In this document: positions 54,401 to 64,000 of the stretch, one piece after another
Numbering within the stretch: position 1 is the stretch's first letter
Layout: each line of letters begins with the position of its first letter
Assembly: GCF_018139145.2 (NCBI RefSeq)
Contig: NC_059478.1
Coordinates: forward strand, 23,715,001-23,779,000
Origin: Gymnogyps californianus
Lineage: Eukaryota > Chordata > Aves > Accipitriformes > Cathartidae
DNA: 64,000 nt
Direction: 5' to 3'
Translations under genes and position numbers: made by a program
Notes under the pieces: generated by a model
What the model was told of the DNA's origin: nothing
Seen by the model: only the letters and a program-made list of their open reading frames with translations
The model's database searches: none

Positions 54401-57210
54401 CAGGACAGTCCCCAGACCTGGGTCCCCTGCCCTTCTGCTCGCCGCGGGGGCTGGCAGCACCCTGCACCCTGCACGCCGGGCACGGAGGCAGCCCTGAGGG
54501 GACCGCCAGGTATCCCTCGGCAGGACCAAGGGGTGCCCAGACGGGGCCTGCCGCAGGAGGGCAAACACCCCGGCACGTTCCCCACAGGTCTCATCGCTCC
54601 TCCGGTGAACATCACAGCCCACTGGGCTGGGGCTGCGGGGCAGCTCTACGTGTCGTGGCAGCCGCCACTCGCCGACTACCTGAACTTCTTCCTCTACGAG
54701 GTGCAGTGCTGCCCTGCCAGCTCCCCAGAGATGCCCTGCAGCACCATGTTGGACCCTGGCGGGCAGCACCCCAGGGACCCCTCCATCCATCCATCCATCC
54801 CCACCCGTGCACCCACAGCCAGGGCAGCTGCAGCCTCCCTGGGAGCGGGGCAGGTACATAGAGGGGCCAGGGATGGGCAGGGGGATTTGAGGGCCATAGC
54901 TGCTCCCCAGCCTGGCCCCTCTCCTGCAGGGGCTGGTCCAGGCCAACACCTGGGTGGTCCTCCGGGACCTGCGGCCAGGGGTGAGGTACCACATCCAGGT
55001 GCGCAGCAAGCCTGACGGCACCTCCATGGACGGCGTCTGGGGGCCCTGGTCACAGGCAGTGGCTGCGGAGACACCCCGCTCCTCCGGTGAGCGGCCATCC
55101 CCACATCCCCCGGGGTTCTGGCAGGCACAGCAGGGAGGCACCCACACCTGGGGCTGCAAGGGGTGGGGGTCCAGGGGTAGGCAAGGTGTAGCACCCAGGT
55201 TTTGGGGGGTCAAGGGGAAGCAGCCCCCTCCCTGCCCTGGCTCTCGCCTGCCCAGGAGACATTGGGCTGTGCTGCAGCACCCCTGACCTGCGGCACGTGC
55301 GCTGCGAGTGGAGCTGGGATCCCGCAGAGCCCCGCGGCTCCCACCAGCTCTTCTACCGGCCACCTCCGAGCGGGGCCGGCACAAGGTAAGAGGCATGGTG
55401 GGGACATGGCACTCAGGCAGAGGGGCGGCACGTCCCAGGGACTGCCGACCCTGCTCAGTGTCCCACATCCCACACTGTGCCACCTGGCCCTGTACCCTGC
55501 CCTACCACCACTGACCTTGCACCTCCCCACCACCGCTCCCAGCCACACTGCCCATCTGGCTACGGGCAGTGCTGGCTTTCCTGGGCAAGTTCAGGAGGAG
55601 CGAGGCAGCGCTGGCTGTGGGGACAGGGTGGCCCCAGAGCAGGGCTGGCAGTGGGCAAGGGGAGTAGGGCCGCCATGGTGGGACTGACTGGCTCCCTGCT
55701 CCTCGTGCAGGGAAGACGCATGGCAGCGGTGCGAGGAGGTAAGCGTCAGGGCGCAGGACACCCATGCCTGCACCTTCCAGCCCAGGGCTGGCAGCGCCAT
55801 CTCCGTCCTGGTGAACGTCACCCGGCCCCATGCGCTGTCCACACTCAGCTACTTCAAGGAGCCCTTCTGGCTGCACCAGGCTGGTGAGTTCCAGTGCCAC
55901 CGCAGCCCCTGCCCTTGCCCACGCCCGGCTGGCGGGGGATGCAGCATCCCATGTCCTGTTCCATGGCAGCGACACATCCCCATCCCCAACAGTACTCACA
56001 GATGCCCCGCAGCTCGTGCAAGCGACGGTGTCGCAGGGCCGGCTGAGCCTGCAGTGGCTGCCGCCCCTGGAGGCACTGGCAGAGCAGCTGGACTACCAGG
56101 TCCGCTATGCCGTGGAGAACAGCCATGACTGGAAGGTAAGGCACGGCCAGGGCTCCCCCAAGCAGCCCTGCCCACCTCCGCTGCCAGCACATGGCCCACA
56201 TGGGGTCAGGCAGGATGGACCCGCACCCCAGCACTGGCCCTTGGCCACCCCACAGCAGCCGTTGTCTCCAGCTCAGCTCTGCCCTGCAGGTCCTGCAGGT
56301 CCCGCAGGCAGCCAGGAAAGAAGTTCTGGACCTCCGGCCAGGCGCCCGCTACCATGCCCAGGTGCGGGCCCAGCCCAGCGGGCCATGGTACCAGGGCAGC
56401 TGGAGCGCCTGGTCCAAACCTGTCGTGGTTGACACCATGGCCGATGCGGGTAAGGGACAGGGCAGGAGCGGAGGCTGCGGCCAGAGGAGCCACACGGCTG
56501 AGGGCAGGAGACTGAGAGTGCTGGAAATGGGATGGGCAGCGCCGGGCACAGGGTGACAGGGCTGCCAAGGGCTCAGTGGTGGTGGGTCTGGGAAGGGCTA
56601 CAGTGCCAGCATTCCTCCTCCGATGCAGGCTGGATCATCCCGAGTGTTACGGTGGTGCCACTGCTCTTCACAGGAGTGCTCCTGGGGCTGCGGTGCACCT
56701 TCCCCTCCCTCTACAGGTAAGGGCTGTGCCTGGGGCAGGTGGGCTGGTTCCGGCACCAGGCCTGGGCACCCTGCCCAGCGGCGTCAGGGCACCCCAGGAC
56801 TGGGGTTTGCCTTCGACGCCCCCTTCCTTGCACCCAGCAACGTGAAGCAGAAGCTCTGGCCCCCCGTCCCTGACCTGCACCGCGCACTGGGCAGCTTCCT
56901 CCACGAGAGCAGCAAGCACGGCCAGGTGAGGGGGCCGAGGCAGGGCCCACCGCGGCTGAGCCCCCCCGGGGGCAGCTCGAAGGGCAGCCCCCACCGCGCC
57001 CGCTCTGTGTCCCCCCAGGCCAACGCCTTCTACAAGCAGCCGCCGGAGGAGGCCGTCCTGCCCTGCCTGCTGGAGGTGCTGCCCGGCCCGCGGGGGGAAG
57101 CGGGCGCGCCGCCGCGGCCGGAGCACGCTGCCGGCCGGCTGCCCAGCACCGACATCGCCAACCAGTCCTACTTGCTCATGAGCGGCTGGGAGCCGCGCGG
57201 GCCGCCCTGA
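51425..57210 (+). CDS. MPL: MPL, thrombopoietin receptor, complete
   Basis: Twelve exons join in phase: 51425-51527, 53715-53850, 54189-54364, 54588-54853, 54930-55086, 55256-55385, 55711-55883, 55993-56135, 56290-56449, 56629-56716, 56838-56925, 57019-57210, giving 603 aa (human 635, also 12 exons). Exon 1 is a signal peptide ending ...PVTSQ|D, aligning with human VSSQD. The ectodomain has two cytokine-receptor modules: CFSRSFEDLICFWDEEE near the start, WGPWS (264-268) closing the first and WSAWS (466-470) closing the second. The membrane helix is about 483-502. Box 1 is LWPPVPDLHRALG; a box 2-like LLEVLP follows; the tail ends near ANQSYLLM. The product is the JAK2-coupled receptor for thrombopoietin on stem cells and thrombocyte precursors. 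Oddities: the juxtamembrane RWQFP motif is RCTFP (Cys504), the tail is shorter, and exon 4 contains an in-frame CATC microsatellite (54783-54800). It lies between TIE1 and CDC20 as in mammals. Confidence 0.95.
53298..53310 (+). promoter_or_regulatory. GATA/ETS composite in MPL intron 1
   Basis: TTATCT (AGATAA on minus, 53298-53303) is followed after one base by ACTTCC (GGAAGT on minus, 53305-53310). The pairing repeats the ETS+GATA arrangement of the promoter in opposite order. It is an intronic enhancer candidate only; such short motifs also arise by chance. Confidence 0.3.
54783..54800. repeat. CCAT tetranucleotide repeat inside MPL exon 4
   Basis: Four and a half CCAT units are translated in frame as ...SIHPSIP within the poorly conserved loop between CSTM and the WGPWS-bearing part of the first cytokine-receptor module. 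The frame is retained only for repeat-number changes in multiples of three. Confidence 0.8.
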
Positions 57211-57227
57211 GCCGCGCTCCCCGCCCC

Positions 57228-57233
57228 AATATA
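57228..57233 (+). terminator. candidate MPL polyadenylation signal (AATATA variant)
   Basis: CCAATATAAACG begins 16 bp after the MPL stop (57208-57210). AATATA is a known weaker hexamer, and no AATAAA exists between the stop and the CDC20 promoter. If used, the MPL 3' UTR would be only about 40-50 bp. Confidence 0.4.
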
Positions 57234-57309
57234 AACGAAACGCGCCAGCACCCGGCCTCCTCTCTCCTTCGCGGCGGCGGCGCCCCGGCCCCCGAGCCCC
57301 GGGCCCGGG

Positions 57310-57331
57310 CCCCGGCCCCGGCCCCGGCCCC
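57310..57331. repeat. (CCCCGG)n / (GGGGCC)n short array, G-quadruplex motif on minus
   Basis: Three CCCCGG units plus CCCC give GGGG-CC-GGGG-CC-GGGG-CC-GGGG on the minus strand, a canonical four-tract G-quadruplex pattern. The array lies between the MPL stop and the CDC20 promoter. Confidence 0.8.
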
Positions 57332-57430
57332 CTGGGCCCGCACGGAAGCGGAGCGGCGCTGCCCTCCCTCCCCGGTCCCCACCACCCACCCACCCACCAA
57401 GCGGCACCCGCAGCCGCCCGGCGGGGAGAG

Positions 57431-57593
57431 CCCCGCCCCGCCCCGCGGCCCAGCCAATCGCGGCACGGCGCGCAACGGTCGCCATGGCAGCGCGCGGCGG
57501 TTGGGTTTGAAGCAGCCAATGGGAGGAGCGGCCGCGCGGGGTTTAAATGCTGCCGCGGAGTAGGGCTGCGCGAGCCTCAACCGCAGAGCGGAG
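57431..57593 (+). promoter_or_regulatory. CDC20 promoter and non-coding first exon (cell-cycle type)
   Basis: GC boxes (CCCCGCCCCGCCCCGC, 57431-57446), two CCAAT boxes (57454-57458 and 57516-57520), a CDE-like GGCGG (57496-57500) 5 nt before a TTTGAA cell-cycle homology region (57506-57511), and a second CHR-like TTTAAA (57542-57547) are packed into about 120 bp. Known biology: NF-Y bound CCAAT boxes and CHR elements bound by DREAM/MuvB give G2/M-specific expression, and mammalian CDC20 is such a gene. A GAG|GTGAGG donor at 57593/57594 pairs with a CGCCCGCAG acceptor ending 57919, so a short 5' UTR exon ends at 57593. The transcription start is probably around 57555-57575. Confidence 0.7.
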
Positions 57594-57923
57594 GTGAGGG
57601 GCGGCCGGGCTGCGGCGGGTGGGGAGGGCCGGCACCCTGCGGCGGGGGCCCGGGGACAGCCTGAGGCGCGGCCGGGGAGGTGAGGGCGCGCCCTGAGGCG
57701 AAGCGGGCCGTGAGAGAGACCCTGCTGGCAAAGGGGGCCTGGGTGGGGGAGAGGCTGTGATGAAGCGGCCCCTGAGGAGCGGCCTGGGGCGCGGGCGGGG
57801 AGGGGTACCCTGTAGTGGAGAGGGCCCTGAGGTGCAGCCGGAGGGGGGACCCGGCGGAGTAGGGCTGCAGCCCGGCCGGTGTCCCTGCGCGGGGCCCCGC
57901 TGACGCCGTCCGCCCGCAGCGCC

Positions 57924-60900
57924 ATGGCGCAGTTCGTGTTCGAGGCGGATCTGCACGGGCTGCTGAAGCTGGACACGCCGATCCCTAACGCGCCGCCTGC
58001 GCGGTGGCAGCGCAAGGCCAAGGAGAGCAGCGCCCCCGGGCCCAGCCCCGCCGCCGGCTTGTCGCCCATGAAGCCGGCCAATCGCTCCCACAGCTCCAGC
58101 AAGACGCCGTCCAGGACACCCGGTGAGCGGCGGCGACCGGCGGCATAGGCTGGGTGGGGGAGCGTCGCCCGGGCTGCTTGCCTGTAGCCTCGGGGCTCTG
58201 TGCCAGGCTGCCCTAGCCGGCTTGCTGGTCAGGCAGGAGGAGGTGGGCTACACTGCCTGCCTCTTGGGAGTCACCCACCTTCTCCTCCCCAGCATGAGGT
58301 GGGCAAAGCTCTGTGCGCTGGGGCTGGGTGAACTGCTGATCCCCCAGCTGAGCCTTGCTGGCACAGCTGTGTTTTGGGACAAGTGTGGGTAGGACTGTCT
58401 GCTGACAGCTTTACATGCTGTAACAGTATTTTTGCATCCTCCTCTTATCTGTGAACTCTGGAGTTGTTGCACTAGACCCAAGGAGTTGCCTCCTGGCAGT
58501 CCCTAACCAGAGCTTAGTGCAATTATACAGGGGGGGCAAAAATACGAGTTAGTTGTGACTGGATGGCATGAACTCTGAGTCCTGCTTGTCTGGAACTTGT
58601 CTGGTAGGTGTGATGTGGAAGAGTGCTGGGTTTGCTGTCTCTTGAAAGCTCTAATACAGGCTGTAAGATAGTATTTATGCATGTGAATGCAGGTAAATCT
58701 GGATCCAAAATCCAGAGCACCCCAACAAAGGCTGGGGGGGATCGCTACATTCCCAACCGCAGCACTATGCAGATGGAGATGGCCAACTTCCTCCTAACCA
58801 AAGAGAATGACCCTGCTGAGGAGTCCCCTACGAAGAAGGTGAGCAAGTTGCTAACTTCAATTACTACAGTAATCACTACCAAACACCTAATCCTTTCTGG
58901 CCTTTTACAGAGAAGCAAACTGTAAGTTCTGTCAGGTGGGAACATGGGGCTGACAGCCCCAGCCATCACTGCTTCCAGCTCTGGGCTTCAGGAGCCTGGG
59001 ATGAGGTGGAAGCTGTAGAGCCTGCAGATGGAACAGGTACACAGCTGCTACACAGGAGCCCGAGCGTAGCTGCTCTGTAGGGTTGTTTCCCTAGGCACAG
59101 GGAAGAGCATAGAGCCTTACACCTCGGCTTCCACTCACTCTAGCCTGTGCTGCTTCTGGTAGCAAAATTCAACTTTGGGCTAATGAGGCTTTAAAATATA
59201 GCAGGCTACAGAGACACAAAGCTGTGAGCCTGTGCACAGTGAAACTGCTGGTGGTAGCTATTCTAGGACAATGTCTAGGTGGGGAGCTATTCTGGAATGT
59301 GTACCCTGTGTTCTGAAATCTGTTTATGAAGCATTTCGTCCCTTGTAGCTGTGGCTTTCCCCACTGGCAATGAGACACTGAACTTGCCACTCTTCTGCAT
59401 GAAAATGTGAGCAGGACAGTGTGCCAATGTCTGAGGAAAAACTACTTTGACCTGCCTGTCTGTAGGTGACTCCCACAGCACAGCTGTACACCTCCTGATT
59501 CTAGAAGGGGGCTTAGGTGTATGCTCTGCCAGCTGCAGTTTTAAGCGCAGCATGGGCTTTGTGTTTCAAATGCATCTCACTGAGGTGGTTTGTCTCTGTA
59601 GGAGCAACAGAAAGCCTGGGCAGTGAATCTGAACGGCTTTGATATAGAAGAGGCAAAGATCCTCCGCCTCAGTGGAAAGCCACAGAACGCTCCAGAAGGT
59701 ATGATACAGGGTCTGTGTGAGTTGACTCAGCTGGGGAGATCTGGGCAGGGGAGCAGCAACACAGAAGCCCTGCGTGTGGACATGGGAGAGATCAACTGGC
59801 TTCTTCTCAGAGCTCCTATGCATACTGGAGTCTCCCTCTTTAGGGCTCCTGAGGTTGAGGGACTGTATAACAGCTACAGCGAATTTATTTACAGAAGTTG
59901 AAATGACTGCCAGTTGCTCACTTATACTGCAGGTGGCAAACCTTCCTGAGGTCTGCAAAAGCTTCAAACTCTCTGCTGTGCACTTTGTAGCTTAACTGTC
60001 CCTAAACACAACGGGATACAGAAAACCAAGTGCTTGTCAGTTAAACTGGTTCCTGTGAATTAGGGAATCAGAGCTCACCCTGGGTCAGCAGTTTCATACT
60101 ACCAGTGATGTTAGCACACTGTGCTCTTCTGAGTGTATCTCTTCTCTCAGGACTTCATTTTCACTGGAAGGGATTTCTAGTTGGGTAAGCAGTGCTCAGC
60201 TGGTAGGAAACTAACTCAGGTTAACAAATCTTTTCCTCTGCACACAGGCTATCAGAATAACCTGAAAGTGCTCTACAGTCAGAAAATGACACCTGGATCT
60301 AGCAGGAAGAATGGCAGATACATTCCCTCAATGCCAGACCGGATCCTGGATGCACCAGAGATCCGCAATGACTATTGTAAGTAGGCTGCGATGTTGAGTG
60401 CCGGGCATAGAGATCATTCTGCACTGGAGTGGCTCCTAGGACAGAGTAACTGGGCTGTTTCAGTATCCTGTGCACCCAGGCTGGCACGGACCACTTCTGG
60501 AGTGTCCCTGTGTAGCCTTGTAAGAATAGTGGTCCAGAGTGCTGTGTAGGTGACTTGGATCAGGGCTACCTGACCCCACTAGCTGGGCGTGGTGACACCC
60601 AGAAAGCTGCCCCTTACCTGTATGTGCATGTACACATGGTGCAGGTGGAAGATCTGGCATCAGCACTGGTGAAGGGCAGGGCTCTCCAGGTAAGCGCAGT
60701 GTGACCTGCATTGCTCTTCCAAATTGTAGATCTGAATCTCATTGACTGGAGCTCTCAGAACTTCCTGGCAGTGGCTCTGGACAACTCTGTCTATCTGTGG
60801 AATCACCTTTCTGGGGAGATTATCCAGCTGCTGCAGATGGAGCATCCAGATGATTATGTTTCCTCTGTGTCGTGGATTAAAGAAGGAAACTACCTTGCTG

Positions 60901-62978
60901 TTGGCACAAGTAATGCTGAGGTCCAGGTGAGTGCAGGAGTAAAACTAGAGGTGTTGTCTAGGCATTGCTGGAGCTGTGGGGCCTTGGGACAAAAGGCTTG
61001 GCTAGCACAAGAAGGGTACAATGCACCCTGACTTGTCTTGACTGGTGTGTGGTGGAAATGTCCACAGCCAGTGACCAACTGCAGTATGCAAGGCACAGTT
61101 TGGTTTTGGCATTTTCTGACACCTGGAGTTACCTTCTGTTCTGTAGGCATGAGATACAAATTGATCTCTGCTCCCGTACTGACAAGGTTGAATGCCAGAG
61201 CCTGTGCAGTGAGGTTCCTAGGGCAAAGCAACAGGGCTGGGTTTCCTCATCCTCTGGAGAACTTATTGCTCTGCCTCTCTAGCTATGGGACATACAGCAG
61301 CAGAAACGTCTCCGAAATATGACCAGCCATTCTTCCCGTGTGGGGTCCCTCAGCTGGAACAGCTACATCCTCTCCAGGTAAAGGGGTGGGTGAAGGGCAG
61401 TGTCCAGCTGTTGCAGATTCCTATCCTAGATGTGTGAGTGGTGCAGGTTAGGGATGGCAGAGAGGAGTTTCTGTCCTGGCTTGGGATTCTTACTCAGCCT
61501 GTTCTGTTGGGACTCTCTTCCCTCTTGCCCTTCGTGCCAAAGTTGTGAAGAGCTTCTGTGGCTGCTTTGCTCACACCAATAGGCCAGCGATGCTGGTAAC
61601 ACTGGTTGAAACCCAGTGGCAGGTACAGCAGTCTTGCAACAGCACAAAAATGGATTTTGGTGAAAATATGTGCCAGCCTGACTCTCCAAGCCTTCTCTCT
61701 GCAGTGGGGCACGGACTGGCCACATCCACCACCATGATGTCAGAGTGGCTGAGCATCATGTGGCCACACTTGCTGGCCACACACAGGAGGTGTGTGGACT
61801 CAAGTGGTCTCTAGATGGCCGCTACCTGGCCAGTGGTGGCAATGACAACCTGGTGAACATCTGGCCATGCACCCAGGGGGACAGTGGAGACTTTGCTCCT
61901 GTACAGACCTTCACTCAGCATCAGGGTGCTGTCAAGGTGAGTGCAGGGCTGCTGTGGGCACATGCATGTGTGCAAGGCAGACATGCAGCCCTGGTTGTGC
62001 ACAGGTTGCTCTTGCATGTCTTAGAACTAACCCTTTTTTCTCAGGCTGTGGCGTGGTGTCCATGGCAGTCAAATGTTCTAGCCACTGGAGGTGGGACTAG
62101 TGACAGACATATCCGCATCTGGAATGTGTGTTCTGGCACATGCCTCAGTGCTGTTGATGCCCATTCCCAGGTGAGACATGAACATCAGCTTGGAGATAAA
62201 CACCTGGCAGGACACCTATACAGAGCTGCTGGCTCCTGAGGCCCAGAGGCATGGGAAAGGAGGGGACCATGCTCATCTCTGGGTGGTGAGCATCAGCACA
62301 AGCAGCTTGCCTTACCTGCATTACTGCCTCTTCCCAGGTCTGTTCTATCCTGTGGTCAACAAACTACAAGGAGTTCATTTCAGGCCATGGCTTTGCACAG
62401 AATCAGCTGGTTGTATGGAAGTACCCAACGATGGCCAAGGTCACTGAGCTGCGAGGTAGGCTGGGCCCTTTGCCTGGGGAAGGGAGGGCTGCTAGAGGCT
62501 GAAGGCAGGTGTAATCCTTGGTTTGAGCAGACTGGTGGTCTAGCCTAGAGCATCACTGGTGCAGAATGGTGTCCAGGGGCATGCTGCTAGAGGGAGGCAC
62601 TCCTGTGGGCTGCTGAAGAAACACCATTGCTCCAAATGCATGCCTAGGGTGTGAATTCATGCTGCTGCAGCATGGTGTGGGGATAGCTATGCAAGCTGGT
62701 GGGGCTTATGGGGCATATGGGATTAGATGTGACCATCGTGGTAGAACCAGACCATGTGGTGATCAGCCCAGCCCTGACTGCACATGACCTCCTTCTCAGG
62801 TCACACTGCCAGAGTCTTGAACCTGACTATGAGCCCTGATGGTGCAACAGTGGCCTCGGCAGCTGCTGATGAAACACTGAGGCTCTGGCGCTGTTTTGAG
62901 ATGGACCCCATAAAGAAGAAGGAGAAAGAGAAGGCAAACAGTGCCAAAAGCAGCATCATTCACCAGGGCATCCGATGA
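57924..62978 (+). CDS. CDC20: CDC20, APC/C co-activator, complete
   Basis: Ten coding exons join in phase: 57924-58122, 58693-58838, 59602-59698, 60248-60376, 60730-60926, 61283-61377, 61705-61936, 62045-62170, 62338-62455, 62800-62978, giving 505 aa (human 499). The ATG at 57924 is in CGCCATGG. The N-terminal region holds the C-box DRYIPNR (83-89), KEN box (103-105) and the Mad2-binding KILR motif (134-137). Seven WD40 blades follow (from about 190: [31 protein letters not shown] and [12 protein letters not shown] are recognisable). The IR tail (GIR) closes the protein. CDC20 recruits substrates to the anaphase-promoting complex and is the target of the spindle checkpoint. The conserved CRY box appears as GRY (170-172, codon 170 at 60313). 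It lies directly downstream of MPL on the same strand, as in mammals. Confidence 0.97.
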
Positions 62979-64000
62979 GTGCACAGGGCTGTTGTGGGGA
63001 GGGGGGAAAGTTGGCTTACACACTGTATAGTATTTTAAATGTTAATAAACTGCTTTAATTTGACTTTTTTTATGGAGTCTGATGGAAGAAAAGACCATGG
63101 CTCAGAGAACCAAGGCCTGCCTTCCTGAGGTTTGGGATCTGGGCAAGTGGTGGAGCTTGTGTTCTTTGGGGCCAGTTTGCAGGCAGCCTGAGCCTAGCAG
63201 AGCCATGACGTCCTGGGAGAAAAGGATGCTATGTAATGGCTGTACTTCTATATCTGTCCCAGCTAAGTATGTCACCTGTCACATCTGCATGCTGACTGCA
63301 AGTGCAGCAGCTCTACCACACAAGCTGTAGCCTGGATGACTTCCTAGCTCTCCATCCCTGATCAGAGTGTATCAAAACCAATACTTCCCAGGGCTCCAGG
63401 CCTGCAGTTGGGCTAGGAGGAAGTACCCCTGACTTGCCTCAGCCTCCACAGAGCAGTGAACCAGCTCTGAACTTGCCCCCAGCCTAAGGAAGGGCCCTCT
63501 GCCCAGCTGCTGCCTGCTTTGGTGCCAGCTGTGGTGGGGAGGAACAAGAGTATGTCTCTGTCCCCAGTTTCTGCTGTGTTGTTACTGGGCCTCTGCAGGC
63601 AACTACCAGCAGTTAGTTGTGCTCTGTGCAACCACCTGTGCCAGGGGAGTTGTTCTTGGCAGTCTGAGCTGTAGTGTTGCCTGCACACAGCAATTAGTCT
63701 TGTTCTGCTACATGCAGCCTCTGTGCTGCAGCCAATGCTGCCTGCTCTTACAGCGCTAGGGTAGAATAGCTACTTCTGCAGTGAGTTTAGCACTGCATTT
63801 AGGAGCCAAATGCTATCAGGAAAAAAGGTGGGGCAGGGGCTGGAAACATACAGCAACAGCTGTAATCATCCCAAAGGCCAGAAAGGGGCTGGCAATGCAC
63901 AATGGTGTGAAGCCTGATGCAAAACAAAAGGTTCAATTACACTGCCACAGCCAGCTTGGATATCATGCAAGAGACTCCCAAAGCACCATCAACCCAGTGT
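62979..64000. other. CDC20 3' UTR and downstream flank
   Basis: The 3' UTR runs to shortly after AATAAA at 63044-63049. In mammals the next gene is ELOVL1 on the opposite strand, so part of 63080-64000 could be its 3' UTR. However, I see no coding exon on either strand and no clear minus-strand AATAAA, so no gene is called. Confidence 0.55.
63044..63049 (+). terminator. CDC20 polyadenylation signal AATAAA
   Basis: AATAAA in TGTTAATAAACTGC lies 65 bp after the stop codon (62976-62978) and is followed by a T-rich stretch (TTTGACTTTTTTTATGG). This fits a short 3' UTR. Confidence 0.85.

Noticed and set aside
54347..55483. 378-codon open frame on minus
   Set aside because: It is antisense to MPL exons 3-6 in GC-rich DNA and has no domain; the plus strand has phased exons with receptor motifs.
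60927..62799. Possible intronic snoRNAs in CDC20
   Set aside because: No convincing C/D box pair or H/ACA layout found by eye in these introns.
63080..64000. ELOVL1 coding exons expected from synteny
   Set aside because: No fatty-acid elongase motif or phased exon seen on the minus strand; the gene probably starts beyond the window.

Overview
The window looks like avian nuclear DNA. It has vertebrate exon-intron structure with short introns, GC-rich gene ends, CR1-type LINE fragments with (ATTCT)n-like tails, and a gene order that matches human 1p34.2: CFAP57 - TMEM125 - C1orf210 - TIE1 - MPL - CDC20. A turtle or crocodilian source is less likely but not excluded. The species cannot be named from the sequence. 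Coding exons were assembled by hand from open frames, GT/GC..AG splice sites, phase continuity and protein families recalled from memory. No database search was run.

Layout. 1-12679: the last ten coding exons of CFAP57 (+), a ciliary coiled-coil protein, with degraded CR1 pieces in one large intron. 12680-22128: intergenic, with CR1 remnants including a nested inverted pair near 17.1-17.5 kb. 22129-22791: TMEM125 (+), a single coding exon. 27928-32158: a four-exon minus-strand gene encoding a leucine-rich-repeat type I membrane protein. Its C-terminal half is the C1orf210/TEMP protein, whose human form is short and has no LRRs. 36332-48833: TIE1 (+), all 23 coding exons in frame (1124 aa), including one GC-AG intron. 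51425-57210: MPL, the thrombopoietin receptor (+), 12 coding exons (603 aa). 57431-62978: CDC20 (+), with a cell-cycle type promoter, a non-coding first exon and ten coding exons (505 aa). 62979-64000: no gene recognised.

Together: TIE1 (endothelium) and MPL (haematopoietic stem cells and thrombocytes) are neighbouring receptors of the haemato-vascular lineage. CDC20 is a general mitotic gene whose promoter begins about 220 bp after the MPL stop codon. The block is conserved gene neighbourhood rather than an operon. No wholly new system was found. The observations most worth checking are the LRR ectodomain on the C1orf210 orthologue, loss of the juxtamembrane tryptophan of MPL (RWQFP to RCTFP), the altered CRY box of CDC20, and the compact MPL/CDC20 boundary.
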